Shown: positions 44,560-55,863 of the stretch, piece by piece | Layout of the letters: each line of letters opens with the position of its first letter | How positions within the stretch are numbered: position 1 is the stretch's first letter | DNA from: Ditylenchus dipsaci | Lineage: Eukaryota; Nematoda; Chromadorea; Rhabditida; Anguinidae | Length of the DNA stretch: 64,000 nucleotides | NCBI GenBank assembly: GCA_004194705.1 | Contig: SADC01000212.1 | Location: forward strand, 1-64,000 | Direction: 5' to 3' | Made by a program: the position numbers and the translations under genes | Notes under the pieces: model-generated | The model's database searches: none | Told to the model about the DNA's origin: nothing | The model's input: the letters and a program-made list of their open reading frames with translations, nothing else

Positions 44560-47290
44560 CGAAGGTTCTACTAACTTACTTATATCGTTGCCAATGCCTA
44601 AAGATAAAGATTTTTTGATGAAAAGTGTAAAATCGGCGCCGTCAGAATATTTTTTTGGAAAATAAAATCGACGCTGGGTGTAACAGACATGCAACGACCG
44701 ACTTTTTTGTCAGTTATATAGAGGTCCATCATATCCAGCGTCGTATTTATTTTTGGCCATAGATTTTGAAAAATAGCCACAGAATATATAATTTTCGCCA
44801 CAGATTTGTATTGGCCAGAGATCTTCGAAAATTGGCCACAGATGTTGGAAAATTGGCCACAGAGTACTGATAAGACCCTCTTTCATTGGCTTTCGATTGT
44901 TTTGCACTGAGTTCTTCGTTTTATTTTGTTTTACACATTTGAACACTAGCTGTTCACTGTTTTCATTAGTGCCGGTTTAAAGTGCCTCAGAAACTGGATT
45001 CTTCGCTCTTTTCGCATTACCAGAGACATACTTGAAAGAGAGAAAGTGAAAAGATAAGGAAAGCAGTAGAGATGCAAAGATCTGTGGCCAATACGAATCC
45101 GTGGCCAATTTTCAAAGCTCTGTGGTCAATTTTCAAAAATCTATGGCCAAAACAAATCTATTGCCAAAATCAAATATTCTGTGGCCAATTTTCTCAGTTC
45201 TGTGGCCAAAATTAAATAGCACCGAAATTTTTTCTCGTACTCAGAAATGCCAATAATCACTGGATAAGGCTCAAATTGTACTAAAGACTGGATTTCCGCC
45301 TCGAATTTCTTTTTTTCACCCTGAATTTTCTATTGCCATTTTTCTTTAAATTTTCATTTATCAGCTTTAAAAACTTTCAGTGTTTTATTGTAGGCCTGAA
45401 TCTTGGCTTTATAATAAGCTATCAAACACCACTGGATACTTTGAGGAATGTATAGATTAAGAGGAGACAAAAAAACCCTAAAAAGTCTGTCAAGCTCTTT
45501 TTTTAAACCTCTTTATCTTTACATTTCTCGAATTACCCAGTGGAGTTTGATAGCTCCCTAGAAAGCCAAGATTCAGGGCTTCTTTAAAACATAAAAAGTT
45601 TTGAAAAATGATAACAAAAATTTGAAGAAAAATGGTAACATGAAATTTGAGGTTGAAAAAAGTAAATTTGAGAGGGAGATTCAGTCTTTTGACGGTCTAT
45701 TTCAGTAACCGCCTTCTGGATAATTGTTCATTTTTGACGAAAAATGACCAAATTCCACTTTTTTAGCCAAATGTATCTTTTTCAAAATTTTGAGTTACGT
45801 ACCCTGCTCTAAAGCCGCATTGTCTTCCTATCCTCATATCGAAAAGTGCTCGCCTTAGAGTGTCTTTTATTACAGACCTTTCTTTCACGCTACTTGTTCA
45901 TTATACATTTTACATCCATACATCATCTTTCATTCTCATTATTTCAGATCGCTTGTTTTATTATTTATTCTCGTTGTTTCATTCATTTTTTAAAGAAGAT
46001 GATGTTCGCATTCAAGTGTTATCTAGTGGTTAATAAATATAATTTCTTAAAAATTCTAATATATTCTTTATTTGATAAATAACAAATGAAATTTGTATGC
46101 TGCACAATGGTTGCTATTGCAAAGAAAATTTATAAACTTCATTTTCACGAGATAGATAAATAAAGTTCAGTCTCATTGGATAAACTGCACAATGAAATTC
46201 GTTTAGTTAACAGCAAAAGTTAAAGAAAAGGTAAGCGATTTTACAATTCCAGGCTATACCAAAAAAAAATATCCGAATCCTGCTATTTTCTGTGTAATTT
46301 ATCAAAATTAGTTTAGCTGAAGAAGTCGAAAAAATTTTCATATTCGGGAAGGAATGTACTGCGTCATTTCTAATTGTGAAAATTCATTTATACCTAGATA
46401 TCGAAATTAGGCAAAATCGTGGCACAAAATGCATTTGCATTATTTGAAGTTGGTGCAAACTGAATTTGCACAATTCAAACTGGTACGATTTCACAGAAAA
46501 TGAAAAAATTTAAATAAAAAAGACGGTATAACGTCATGTTGCATTAAGATCATAATTTTTGTTTGATTTAGTAAATCATTTGAAATTGAAATAGAATCGT
46601 CAATTTAACCAACAATTTTAAGGCGGTTTACAATGAGTGTTGACCCAAGTGTCGACCAAAGCGTTCTTTCAACGTGGGAAGGCCTATGAATTTGTTCAGG
46701 TACTTATCTTTTATAGCGACCCCCTTTTAATTATTGTAACGTGGGTTACGGTGTTTCAGTACAACACATGCGTGACGCATATTACACATGGATGCGTCAT
46801 GGTGTGAACCTGGTGTGGTTTCGGGTAACATTGTACTTAAATCTCTAAAAATATTGAAAATTTAGTAATAAATGATATCAAGGAGTCGCAATAAAGGTTC
46901 TTTTAACCATCCAGTGTCGACCTGAGTGCGAACCTATCCAACTATATCCGAAAATTCTCAACTATATTGCCAATAAGTCATTTAAAAGTCATTAGCTACT
47001 CGGTGGTAATAATAGAATATTTTGCAAATTGAGTGAAAAAACTTGTAGCCCTTCCGCGTTAATAGAACGCTAAAGTTGACAGTTGGGTCGACAGTGATTG
47101 TGAAAGTAGCTTTAAAAATATCGGCTCAGTCAATTCGAATGCTTGACCAGGAAAAAAATTGATCTAATTGATTTCATTGTATAGGTACACCGTCAATGTT
47201 CTGACCGTAATAAAAACATTTAAAGTTTACTGCGAACTGGAATGGCCTGGCTAATTAATGCTTGGCATTTTCCAATTTGAGATTTAACTT
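44560..47290. other. No gene recognised, unit 2 counterpart of 28.8-31.8 kb
   Basis: Contains the second copies of the GACGCTGGATAT hairpin and the TCTGTGGCCAA foldback, then AT-rich DNA. At about 46975 it preserves the empty TA site of the CCGTATTT MITE. Confidence 0.6.
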
Positions 47291-47296
47291 CAGGCT

Positions 47297-49994
47297 CTAG
47301 CTCGCCGCTCTTAGAAAGCTTCTGCAAATAAACTGGTTAAAAAAATATTCTTAAAATTACAAAAAAAAAATACTTAGAGACAAAGTATCCAAAGACACTC
47401 TTCCAGACATTGAAATTTGCTTCGCCACATTCATCTACTACAATTGGATTCATGCATTCAAAAGCTGTTTTCAGCTCACTAAAATTTTATTATGAATTAG
47501 ATATATTATATTTATAGAGTAGAGTGCAATTTGAAAAAAACCCAATACCTGCAGTAGTTCACTACCGTGTCTTCTGTGTATTCTTCATCTTTACAGCTAG
47601 CTGCCAATTCGGCAGAGTTCTCAAAATAAAAAATTGTAAAATCTTTTCTGTGAAAATATATTACTTTATTTACTGACTTTTTGACGCTACTGGAATATAC
47701 CCTTCCATGCCCGCCCAATAACTTTTGAGGGTACCTAAACCCACCTATAATTTTTTTTCGAAAAAGCTGATATTAGAGCATGGCTATATGTGCGAATAAA
47801 CATTTGCAGCAGGTCATTTTTGGACTAACATTTGCATAGGCAGGACATTTGCGATAACGACATTTGCGGAAATAACTTTGGCGGAGCGACATTTGTGGAA
47901 ACGACATCCGAAATATAAACGACATCCGAAATAACGCGATATATTATTGACTTACTTATTGTTCACTGAATAAATTTATTGTCTTTCGTTGTTATACTTG
48001 AAAGCACTACTGAAAATGGTATTTTTCAAACACTATCTATAGAGTATACGGTTTTCATGTGATCCCGCAAATGTCGCTCCGCAAATGTCATTTCCGCAAA
48101 TGTTGGGGCGCAAAAGTCATTCCGCTAATATCCCTCCGCTTAAGTCGCTCCGCAAATTTCGGTCTGCGAATGTCGTCCCACAAAATTCCTGCCGCAAATG
48201 TAGGTCTTCAGATCTCGCCATGCCGATATTAGTACTGGTCAGGCCTGAGCCTAATTCTAAGACCTAAGTGGCTAAATGATTGGGGAGGCATATAAGACCT
48301 ACATATCGATGAAAAATAATTTTTAAGTGATCTCAATAACTGTCAGAAAATGAATGAAATGATGTTTTTTAAATTCTCTTCAAGTTTATTCAAACAGAAA
48401 AAAAATCAAACTAAATATTATCGTTCTGTTGTAAGAGCTTTGTACTAAATTTAGACGATAGATATTCTAAAAATAGAATTATAGTCTTTGACATGCCAAT
48501 TAATTCAATTGAATTTCGTTTATAATGTAATAATAAAATATTTCGATTTAGTTAAAGTTTTAGATGTTCTTCAAAAAAAAATTCTCACAAATTAAGCGTA
48601 AATTATGTTTATAAAAAATTCCATGTTAATGAGTAATTTGAATTAAAAGCAGAATTTTTAAAAAAAATTGTCACATGACTTTAAACATAAAAAATGTTAC
48701 CTTACAAAGCAAGGAAACGCATTTTTTAAATCTAAATATGTGTTTGCTAAACAATAAGATAATTAAAAATAAATAACAAACCATTAATTTGATCCACACA
48801 GATAAATTGCTGCAATTCTAGATGCTGCTTCACTTCAAAGGAAGCTTTGCACTGGAAGTGCATTCATCAACCTTGTCAGAAAACTTAACCACTTTTCTGC
48901 AAAAATTTTTTTAACCTGTTGATAGAGCCTAAGAACTTTCTTGAAAAATTCTTTTTTAGCAGTAAAATTATCAAAATAAGGCTAAATTAAACCTGAGACC
49001 AGTAATGGGCAAATCTCTGGGTTTGGCTTTCGCTCTGGCTCCCAGCAAGAGCCGGAGCTGGTGCTAATTATTCAAACTTGTGAGCCCAGAGCAAGAGCCG
49101 GAGCAATTTTTTGAAATTCAGAATCCAGAACCAGAATTTCCCGCATAAAAAGCTAGGAGCCAGATTCAGAGCAAATTCAAAATATAATATTTATATTTTA
49201 TATGCCTATAACGAATACATACGTATCATTTCTGGCTCTGGCTCTAGCTCTAGCTCGGAGCCAGAGCTGGAAAAATTTTTGAAAGTTTAGAGCCCGGAAC
49301 AATTTCTGGGGAAATTTTTTAAAGTTGAGAAGCCGGAACAAGAGCCGGAGTAAATTTTTTTAAATTACAGAGCCAGAGCCGGAGCGAAAAATCGCAAAAA
49401 TACATCACTGCCTGAGACTCCCCACTCTATTGAATCTGAGCCCCTTTCACATTCAAATGAGCATTTGGGACCAAGACAATTTTTTTTTGAAATTTTTTTC
49501 ACACCAATAATTTATTTGTACAAACGTGATTAAAGATTTATTTGTGAGATTTTAGGTAAAAATAGTGTTGTCAATACTTTTCAATAAAAAATCGCTTTGG
49601 CCCCCCCTCTCCCCAAAGCTGATTTGACTGAAAGGCTCAGGTTCAAGTGAGTGGAGGTGGGTACAGGTTTAAGTGCTACCAAAAACTAAATGTGCATTAC
49701 AAAAACTCACTTGCACACAATCGTATTTAAGTTGTGAATTTCCAAGCAATTTCCTCGGTTGTGCTCTTTAACAAAGCAGGCTTTCTCTTTTCTTCTAGCT
49801 CTAAAATGTAGTCAGGTGTGGGCTGGTCGTCATCAAACTAAATAATTTTACTATTTTTTACGAAATTGTATAACAACCTCATTATCAGCTATACCAAGGC
49901 AACTCTTGAGGCAGTCGAAAACCTCAGTTTTCCTTTCACTTGAATTACCAAGAATAATAAATGTGAATATTAAAAAGAGAGTTACAACTAACAT
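47297..49994 (-). CDS. Secreted Cys-rich protein, T20D4.11/DUF19-like (unit 2)
   Basis: Exons 49878-49994, 49711-49837, 47549-47647, 47374-47478, 47297-47321, paralogous to 31795-33250. The signal peptide and cysteine positions are kept. Exon 3 reads FENSAELAASCKDEEYTEDT in frame. Exon 4 has one extra base (ACTTTGTC) and exon 5 one base fewer at its start. Together they restore phase and give the same length (GYFVS-KSFLRAAS). Exon 2 has lost one A (TTGGAAATTC). Intron 2 is 1.9 kb because it keeps a complete foldback and an AGCCGGAGC array. Confidence 0.75.
47764..48236. mobile_element. Complete foldback with ACATTTGCGGA units
   Basis: The termini CTGATATTAGAGCATGGC and (inverted) CTAATATCGGCATGGCGAG. 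Left-arm units ACATTTGCGG and right-arm units CCGCAAATGT flank a 150-bp centre. The truncated counterpart is at 32275. Confidence 0.85.
48990..49410. repeat. AGAGCCGGAGC array with inverted end
   Basis: Repeated GAGCC(A/G)GAGC(T/C) words run in one direction, while the left end (CGCTCTGGCTCCC) and a mid-portion (GGCTCTGGCTCTAGCTC) are inverted. It exists only in unit 2. From 48240 to 48990 lies AT-rich sequence without a gene. Confidence 0.7.
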
Positions 49995-51519
49995 TTGAGC
50001 CTAAATTCTGTTAATGATTCATTTGAATAACTTTTAATATAAAAGTTTACAAACTAAATGAAGAAATTTAAAAAATTATTTAACCTTGATCCCCCAAGGC
50101 AAAGTCAAATTTTGGTCAAAATGCTTTTTATTTTGGTTGTCAACTGTTTAGATCATTCTTAGCCAGGGTATCGAAATCTACTTTTTTTAAAGATTTTCAC
50201 TTTTTTGGGACCGAAAATCTTTTTTATTTAGTGCTCAAGAATCAGTATGCACTGATAAAAGTGCACTTTTTGACAAAAAAAACCAAATTGTGCTTTTTTT
50301 CTAAATTTTGAATTAGAAACCCTAACTGTAGCGTATAAAAAAAATAGAGGTAAATGTTGTTTCAAGATTTTTCCACACTTTTAAATGATCATAACATTTT
50401 ACGTAGTTCTGATTTTTATATTCTGTGAATGTTGATCGACTCAGTTTTCGACAAAAATATGTTTCGGTATATAAAGTCAAAACCCTGGGCAAACCACAGG
50501 CGAGACCAAGCAAAAATCATGGTTGTAACTTTATATCCTAAAAAAATTTCGTCGAAAACTGAGTCGATCAACGTCCACAAAGTTTTCTATTCGCTTTAGA
50601 ACAAAAAGTTATGACTATTTGAAAGTGTGGGAAAATCTTGAAACACCCTGTAGTTAATGATGAATAGGTTTAATTTGAGAGTTTATTCTTAAATAATTTA
50701 TTAATGAGTTCATTTCAGGCTTCCTAACTCAAAATTTGAAATAAAGGACATTTTTATTATTAAATAAAGGACATTTGCTTAAAAAGTGCCATTTTATCCA
50801 GTGCTTGCTGGACTGTGAGTGCCGAAAATAAAGATTTTGACGTGAAATCTCGAAAACTCTAAATATTTGAGTTCCCAAAATAAAGGACAAATCTTATCGA
50901 CAAATAAAAGACGTTTGGCAGCCCTGATTTATTTGCTAATAGGGTGTAAAATGGATAATTTGACCAAGCAAGCTTCGCACTGGGCAGTGCATTCATTGAC
51001 CTAGTTTAACCAATTTTAGTAAGTCAAAAAAAACTTTATGAAAAAATCAACCATAGTGGTCAATACCACTCAACTTATTTAACATGAAAATGGTAATTTC
51101 ATTACAAAATACAGCAAATTGGCGTCTAAAGAAACACTTTGCATAACAAAAAATACTTTTAAAAACATACTACTCAGGAATAAATTATGAATGGGTAAAC
51201 ATAAAATTTTTTTTAAGCTATGATTTTAGGTAGCGCGTGCGTATAGCGAAGACTTGTGTATGCGTGCGTCTGTCTACTTTTCCTTACACCAGTCAACTCC
51301 ACATAATCAAAATGTGTGTTTAGTTTGAACTTAAGATCACTGATCTTTTTCGTAAACATATTTGAAAACTAAATATAACTTTAAATTGCAGGAGAGAATA
51401 GATTTTGTATCGGTCTCTATCGGTTTAAATATTGGCTCAGGTTTGACCCTAAGAAAAAATATCGTCTAAAAAATTTGCGTTGCGCAGATCTACTGAAATT
51501 TGTGACAAAAACTTAAAAA

Positions 51520-51815
51520 TGATAAAAAGATAGACTTAAAACCTGCTAAAATGCAAAAAAAACAAATTGAGATTTTACTTGTTGATTCGATACACTGGTG
51601 TTTTGACACTTTTAGTTTTTTGCGGTATTCTTTAGGGTTCGACCATGCTTTAAGATAAGGAGGGAGGAAAGTGGCGGTTGAGACCACAGGAGCACATCAA
51701 AAAGAGTCTCTGACAGTCTATAAACGGACAAGGAAGAATTCGTAGTTTTTATCATGAATCTATTGAGATATGAATTCTCACCAAAAAGTAGAGATCTGGT
51801 TTTTTCGTAAGTCAT
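51520..51815 (-). CDS. Exon candidate of an unrecognised gene (unit 2)
   Basis: The minus strand from 51815 is open for 67 codons and includes LLFGENSYLNRFMIKTTNSS and SLSVYRLSETLFDVLLW, ending in TAA at 51612. A second overlapping frame (LPPYLKAWSNPKEYRKK) continues to a GTAAAATC donor, so one indel may link the two into one exon. No family is recognised. The unit 1 counterpart lacks 34 bp, so only one copy could be functional. Confidence 0.3.
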
Positions 51816-52783
51816 AAGTAATAGTACAACAATATTAAAAACAGCGTGACAAATACATACATGTAAAGCCTACTAGCTAGCGTCATGCGGTTATTCAGTT
51901 ATACAGTCGACGCTCAATGATACGTGCCCCCAAAAAGTTTGTTCCCAGCTGGGTCAGACACTTTTTTATCCAGAAAAAATATAATAAATAATAATACCGG
52001 AGTTTGTTTAGACGGCAGGCCCTAGTATTCAAAATCCTGTTTAGTTTATAAGCTTTGTGAGAAAATAGAATGCCATTATATGAAAAAGCGCATCAAATCA
52101 TTTATACCCCATGAATATCATTTTGACATTCATTACATCGGGGCCTATATATTACTAACGAGGGATTTTGTACAACTTTTTTTTTCTTTCAAAAATGGTG
52201 GCTTAAAGTACCTTCCCAAATTATTGGGGAGGGTATATTCCAGTAGCTTTTTCGGGAGGGGTATATTTCAGTGGCTTCAAATTCTGATAATATTGGTGTA
52301 AAAATCACTCTCGTATCAAAAGATCAATTTTAAACCAACAATATTATAAAAAAATGAAGACAAGTTTTTGTCAGACGATACTCTCGAAACTTGAGCAAGA
52401 GAAAGCAAACAAATAAAAAGACTAAGTTGAGTGCTTCTATGTTTTCTTCAGAATGCGCTTGCTGGTCCTTTTCAGCTTTATTTTAAATACTTTTGCCCAA
52501 AAATTGCTCAGAATTTAGATATATTCTTGAAAAAAGAACCATAACCACTTCTAGAACCGAAATGGCGTGAATGTTTTTTCTGACATAGTCTCTAAAGTAG
52601 ATCGTCGAGTCAAAATTCGTGAAAATTCTATCTTCACACGAATCGAAAAAGATTGTTTAAAAAGTGCTAGTTATGGCCTTTAGAATGCTGAGAAAATGTT
52701 CCAAAATGACAGTTTTTTAAAATTGTCTTTTGGACTACCTTTTCTTGTCAAGGCAAGGCAAAGTGAGAAAATAAATCGTGTTA

Positions 52784-53206
52784 CAGTCAAACCTCTCTAC
52801 TATGGCACCCCCAAAGTTCGTTCCCGCCTTGGGTCCGACACTTTTTTTAGCTTGATTTTCAAAGCTTTTTTCAAATTCTGTTTTTACAGTCTGGTCCCAA
52901 ATATCGTAAGGATTCCGATTTTGCCGATCGTTTTTCAGAATTATAAAGAAAATTCTTCTAAAAAAGCAAAAACTCAGTTTAAAAACAGAAATTTTTGAAT
53001 TTTCCTGTTTTTAAACTGAGTTTTTGCTTTTTTAGAAGAATTTTTTTATAATTCTGAAAAACGATAAGCAAAATCGGAATCCTTACGATATGTGGGACCA
53101 GACTGTCAAAACAGAATGGATAAAAGATTTTGAAAATGGGGTTAAAAAGAGTCGGACCCAAGGCGGGAACGAACTTTTGGGGTGCCATAGTAGAGAGGCT
53201 TGACTG
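52784..53206. mobile_element. CAGTCAAACCTC foldback MITE (unit 2)
   Basis: Counterpart of 35999-36421 at the same TA site, almost identical. It predates the duplication. Confidence 0.9.
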
Positions 53207-53552
53207 TATCCAAAATTTTCAGATTATTAAATCTCTAGCAACTCTCTTTTAGTATTGTTTGGGGTTTTTTAGATGAAAATTTGCAGCTTTATCGCCAGCG
53301 ACTTTACGGAGACAGTTCTTGCTAACTTTTTCTGACACTTGTGTTGCTCATGCAGAAAAACTAAGCAAAATAAAGCGAGGGTGATTCATGAGCAAAGAGT
53401 TCTGTTGGTTAAAATCTTCCATAAATTTTTTATAATTTTGAATACTTTTTTATTTGCTTAGCTTTTTAAAAACAAAACATTACTATAAAAACATACTGAG
53501 ATGATAAAAATATCATTTATTTCTTGGATTCCTGTCTAAAACGTTAATTTCA

Positions 53553-53744
53553 ATGGCTAGATTTTTATTAATTTTCTGTCTAATTTTGAGCCTTTTTGTA
53601 ATTCAATCGACTTCGAGAGGTATTAAAATTTTAAAAGCTAAATTTCTATTTTCAATGTTAAAATAGGCATGCTGTCATTGATAGTAAAAATTTTCGCAAA
53701 AATCGTTTAATCTAAACCCCTTTCTAGGAAAGCCCGTGTCTTAA
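53553..53744 (+). CDS. Tiny signal-peptide ORF (unit 2)
   Basis: Exons 53553-53619 and 53728-53744, identical in protein to 36768-36962 (signal peptide, then SRGKPVS and stop). The neighbouring CAGTC MITE is at the same distance, so the truncated form existed before duplication. Retention of an identical frame in two copies is weak evidence for function, since this whole block is almost unchanged. Confidence 0.45.
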
Positions 53745-54390
53745 ATGGATACACAGTCGTACCTTTAAAAATGCGACACCCTGTCGTCACTTGATTTGGC
53801 CAGGTACTCGACACTTTAAGGAAAATGACATCTTGATAACCCGTCACCCTGAGGCGGGTCTCCTGGGGTGTCGGGCTAAAGAGGTTTGACTGTAACTCTT
53901 GTAGTCGGTACTTTTTGGGAACCAAGGCAAAAAGTCGATTTTTTCGAGTTTTCCGAAAGTGCCAAAATTGTTCTTCCCGCGCCTGAAAACATGTTTTCTA
54001 TTGTTTTTAGCATCTAAAATTACTTTAGGAATTGTTAAAACACGTTTATGGGAAGGTCCCATATGAGTTATATGACATAACCCACTTTAGCCAAAAAAGG
54101 ATTTTACACCGCTGGAAGTTTGAAAATTTTGATGTTAAAAAAGTCACGAGCTGTAACTCAAGTTTTACGGTAGTATTGCATGAACTTAATAATGTAAATA
54201 ATTACAATATATAGATATATAAAGCACAAAACTTTAAGATCAAAGCAATATTAAAGGACAGCGAATAGGACGTAAGTTTTTGTTTTTATTAAAAGCTTCT
54301 GACCACTAAAAAGTTTTAGCTTGCATTATTAATTCTTGTCCTCCTGACCAAACATGTAATGATTTTGTTACTACAGGATCTTTTTGTTAC

Positions 54391-55577
54391 TAAAGTCGAC
54401 GCTCTCTATAAGATACACCCCTGAAGTTCGTTCCCGCCTTGGATTCGACACTTTTTCAACCTGATGTCTGAAATGTTTTGCCAAATGTGATTCGTCAGTC
54501 TAGTCGTGAATATCGCAAGGATTCTGATTTTACAGATCGTTTTTGCAATTTACAAAAGTTTTGCCAGTAAGACCCGCGACTCTCTCTATAAGATACACTT
54601 AAATCTTATAAAGATGTAGCTTATAGAGAGCGTCGCGGGTATTAATGGCGAAACTTTTGTCGATTGCAAAAACGATCGGTAAAATTGGAATCCTTGCGAT
54701 ATTTCCGACTAGACTGACGAATCAGAAATCAGGTTAAAAAAGTGTCATACCCAAGGCGGAACTAACTTCAGGGCCGTAGTAACAATAGTAGTAACAACTT
54801 CCGTGGCTAAAAGTGGAATATCTCGGAGTTTAGTCCACTTTTGAAAATCAGTGTTTTGCAAACGAAAAAGACAAGTTTTATCTCCAGATTTTATTAAAAT
54901 CATCTCAATCGCTCATTGGTAGCCAGAGCTAGCACTTAATAAAAAAAATATCCGCAGCTGTGGATATTTTTTGAACCTGTGAGGCTAAAAATTGAATTTA
55001 TCGTACACGTTTGAGCTGATTGTGGTTATGTTTCACTAGGTTTGTAGCTTAGATTAAAAGAACATTTTGGTAGTTTAAAAAGTATTTTTGGCTCGACCGA
55101 ACTTAAAATCTGACCAAAAATGTCTCTAAATATTGAATTTGAAAAGTTAGCCGGGATTGACTAAGCTAACTTTTCACAATCAATATTTAGAGACACATTT
55201 GGTCATATTTCAAGTTTGGTCAAGCCAAAAATACTTTTTTAACTAACAAAATATTTCTTATAATCTAGGCTAGAAGCCTAAAGAAACATTATCACAATCA
55301 GCTCAAACCTGTACGATTAATTAATTTTTAGCCTCACAGGTCCAAAAATATATACACAGCTGCGGATATTTTTTTATTCAGTGCTAGCTCTGATCACCGA
55401 TGAGCGATTTATATGATTGTAATAAAATCTGGAGATAAAACTTGTCTTTTTTGTTTGCGAAAAACTGATTTTCAAAAAGTGGACTGAACTACGAGATATT
55501 TCACTTTTAGCCACTGAAGTTGTTACTACTATTGTTACTACGGACCCAGAGGTGTATTTTATAGAGAGCGTCGACTG
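54391..55577. mobile_element. Composite nested foldback (unit 2)
   Basis: Counterpart of 37611-38802 with the same nesting and a few percent difference. Confidence 0.85.
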
Positions 55578-55863
55578 TACAGATATATTTTAGCTTGTAA
55601 GAAGGTTCGTCCTTGTCCTACCACATATAAGTGTATAGACGGATCTTGTTACGGACCTTGATAAATCATAAAATGGGGACAGCCACAGTGATGAAAAGTG
55701 ACGAAAATAAAACATCTTTTTAAAGCTTTGGGGTGGCGTTTTCAAATAAAAGCAATATAAATACAACATTTTTACTATTGTAAAATTAAAACTTCTTTTG
55801 TAAAATGTCTTAAAACAAGCTTAAAAAATAAAAATATATTTATTCCAAATAATATAACAGTTT

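Noticed and set aside
52696..52998. 100-codon plus-strand open frame
   Set aside because: It lies in the arm of the CAGTCAAACCTC foldback, and identical arms elsewhere give the same frame.
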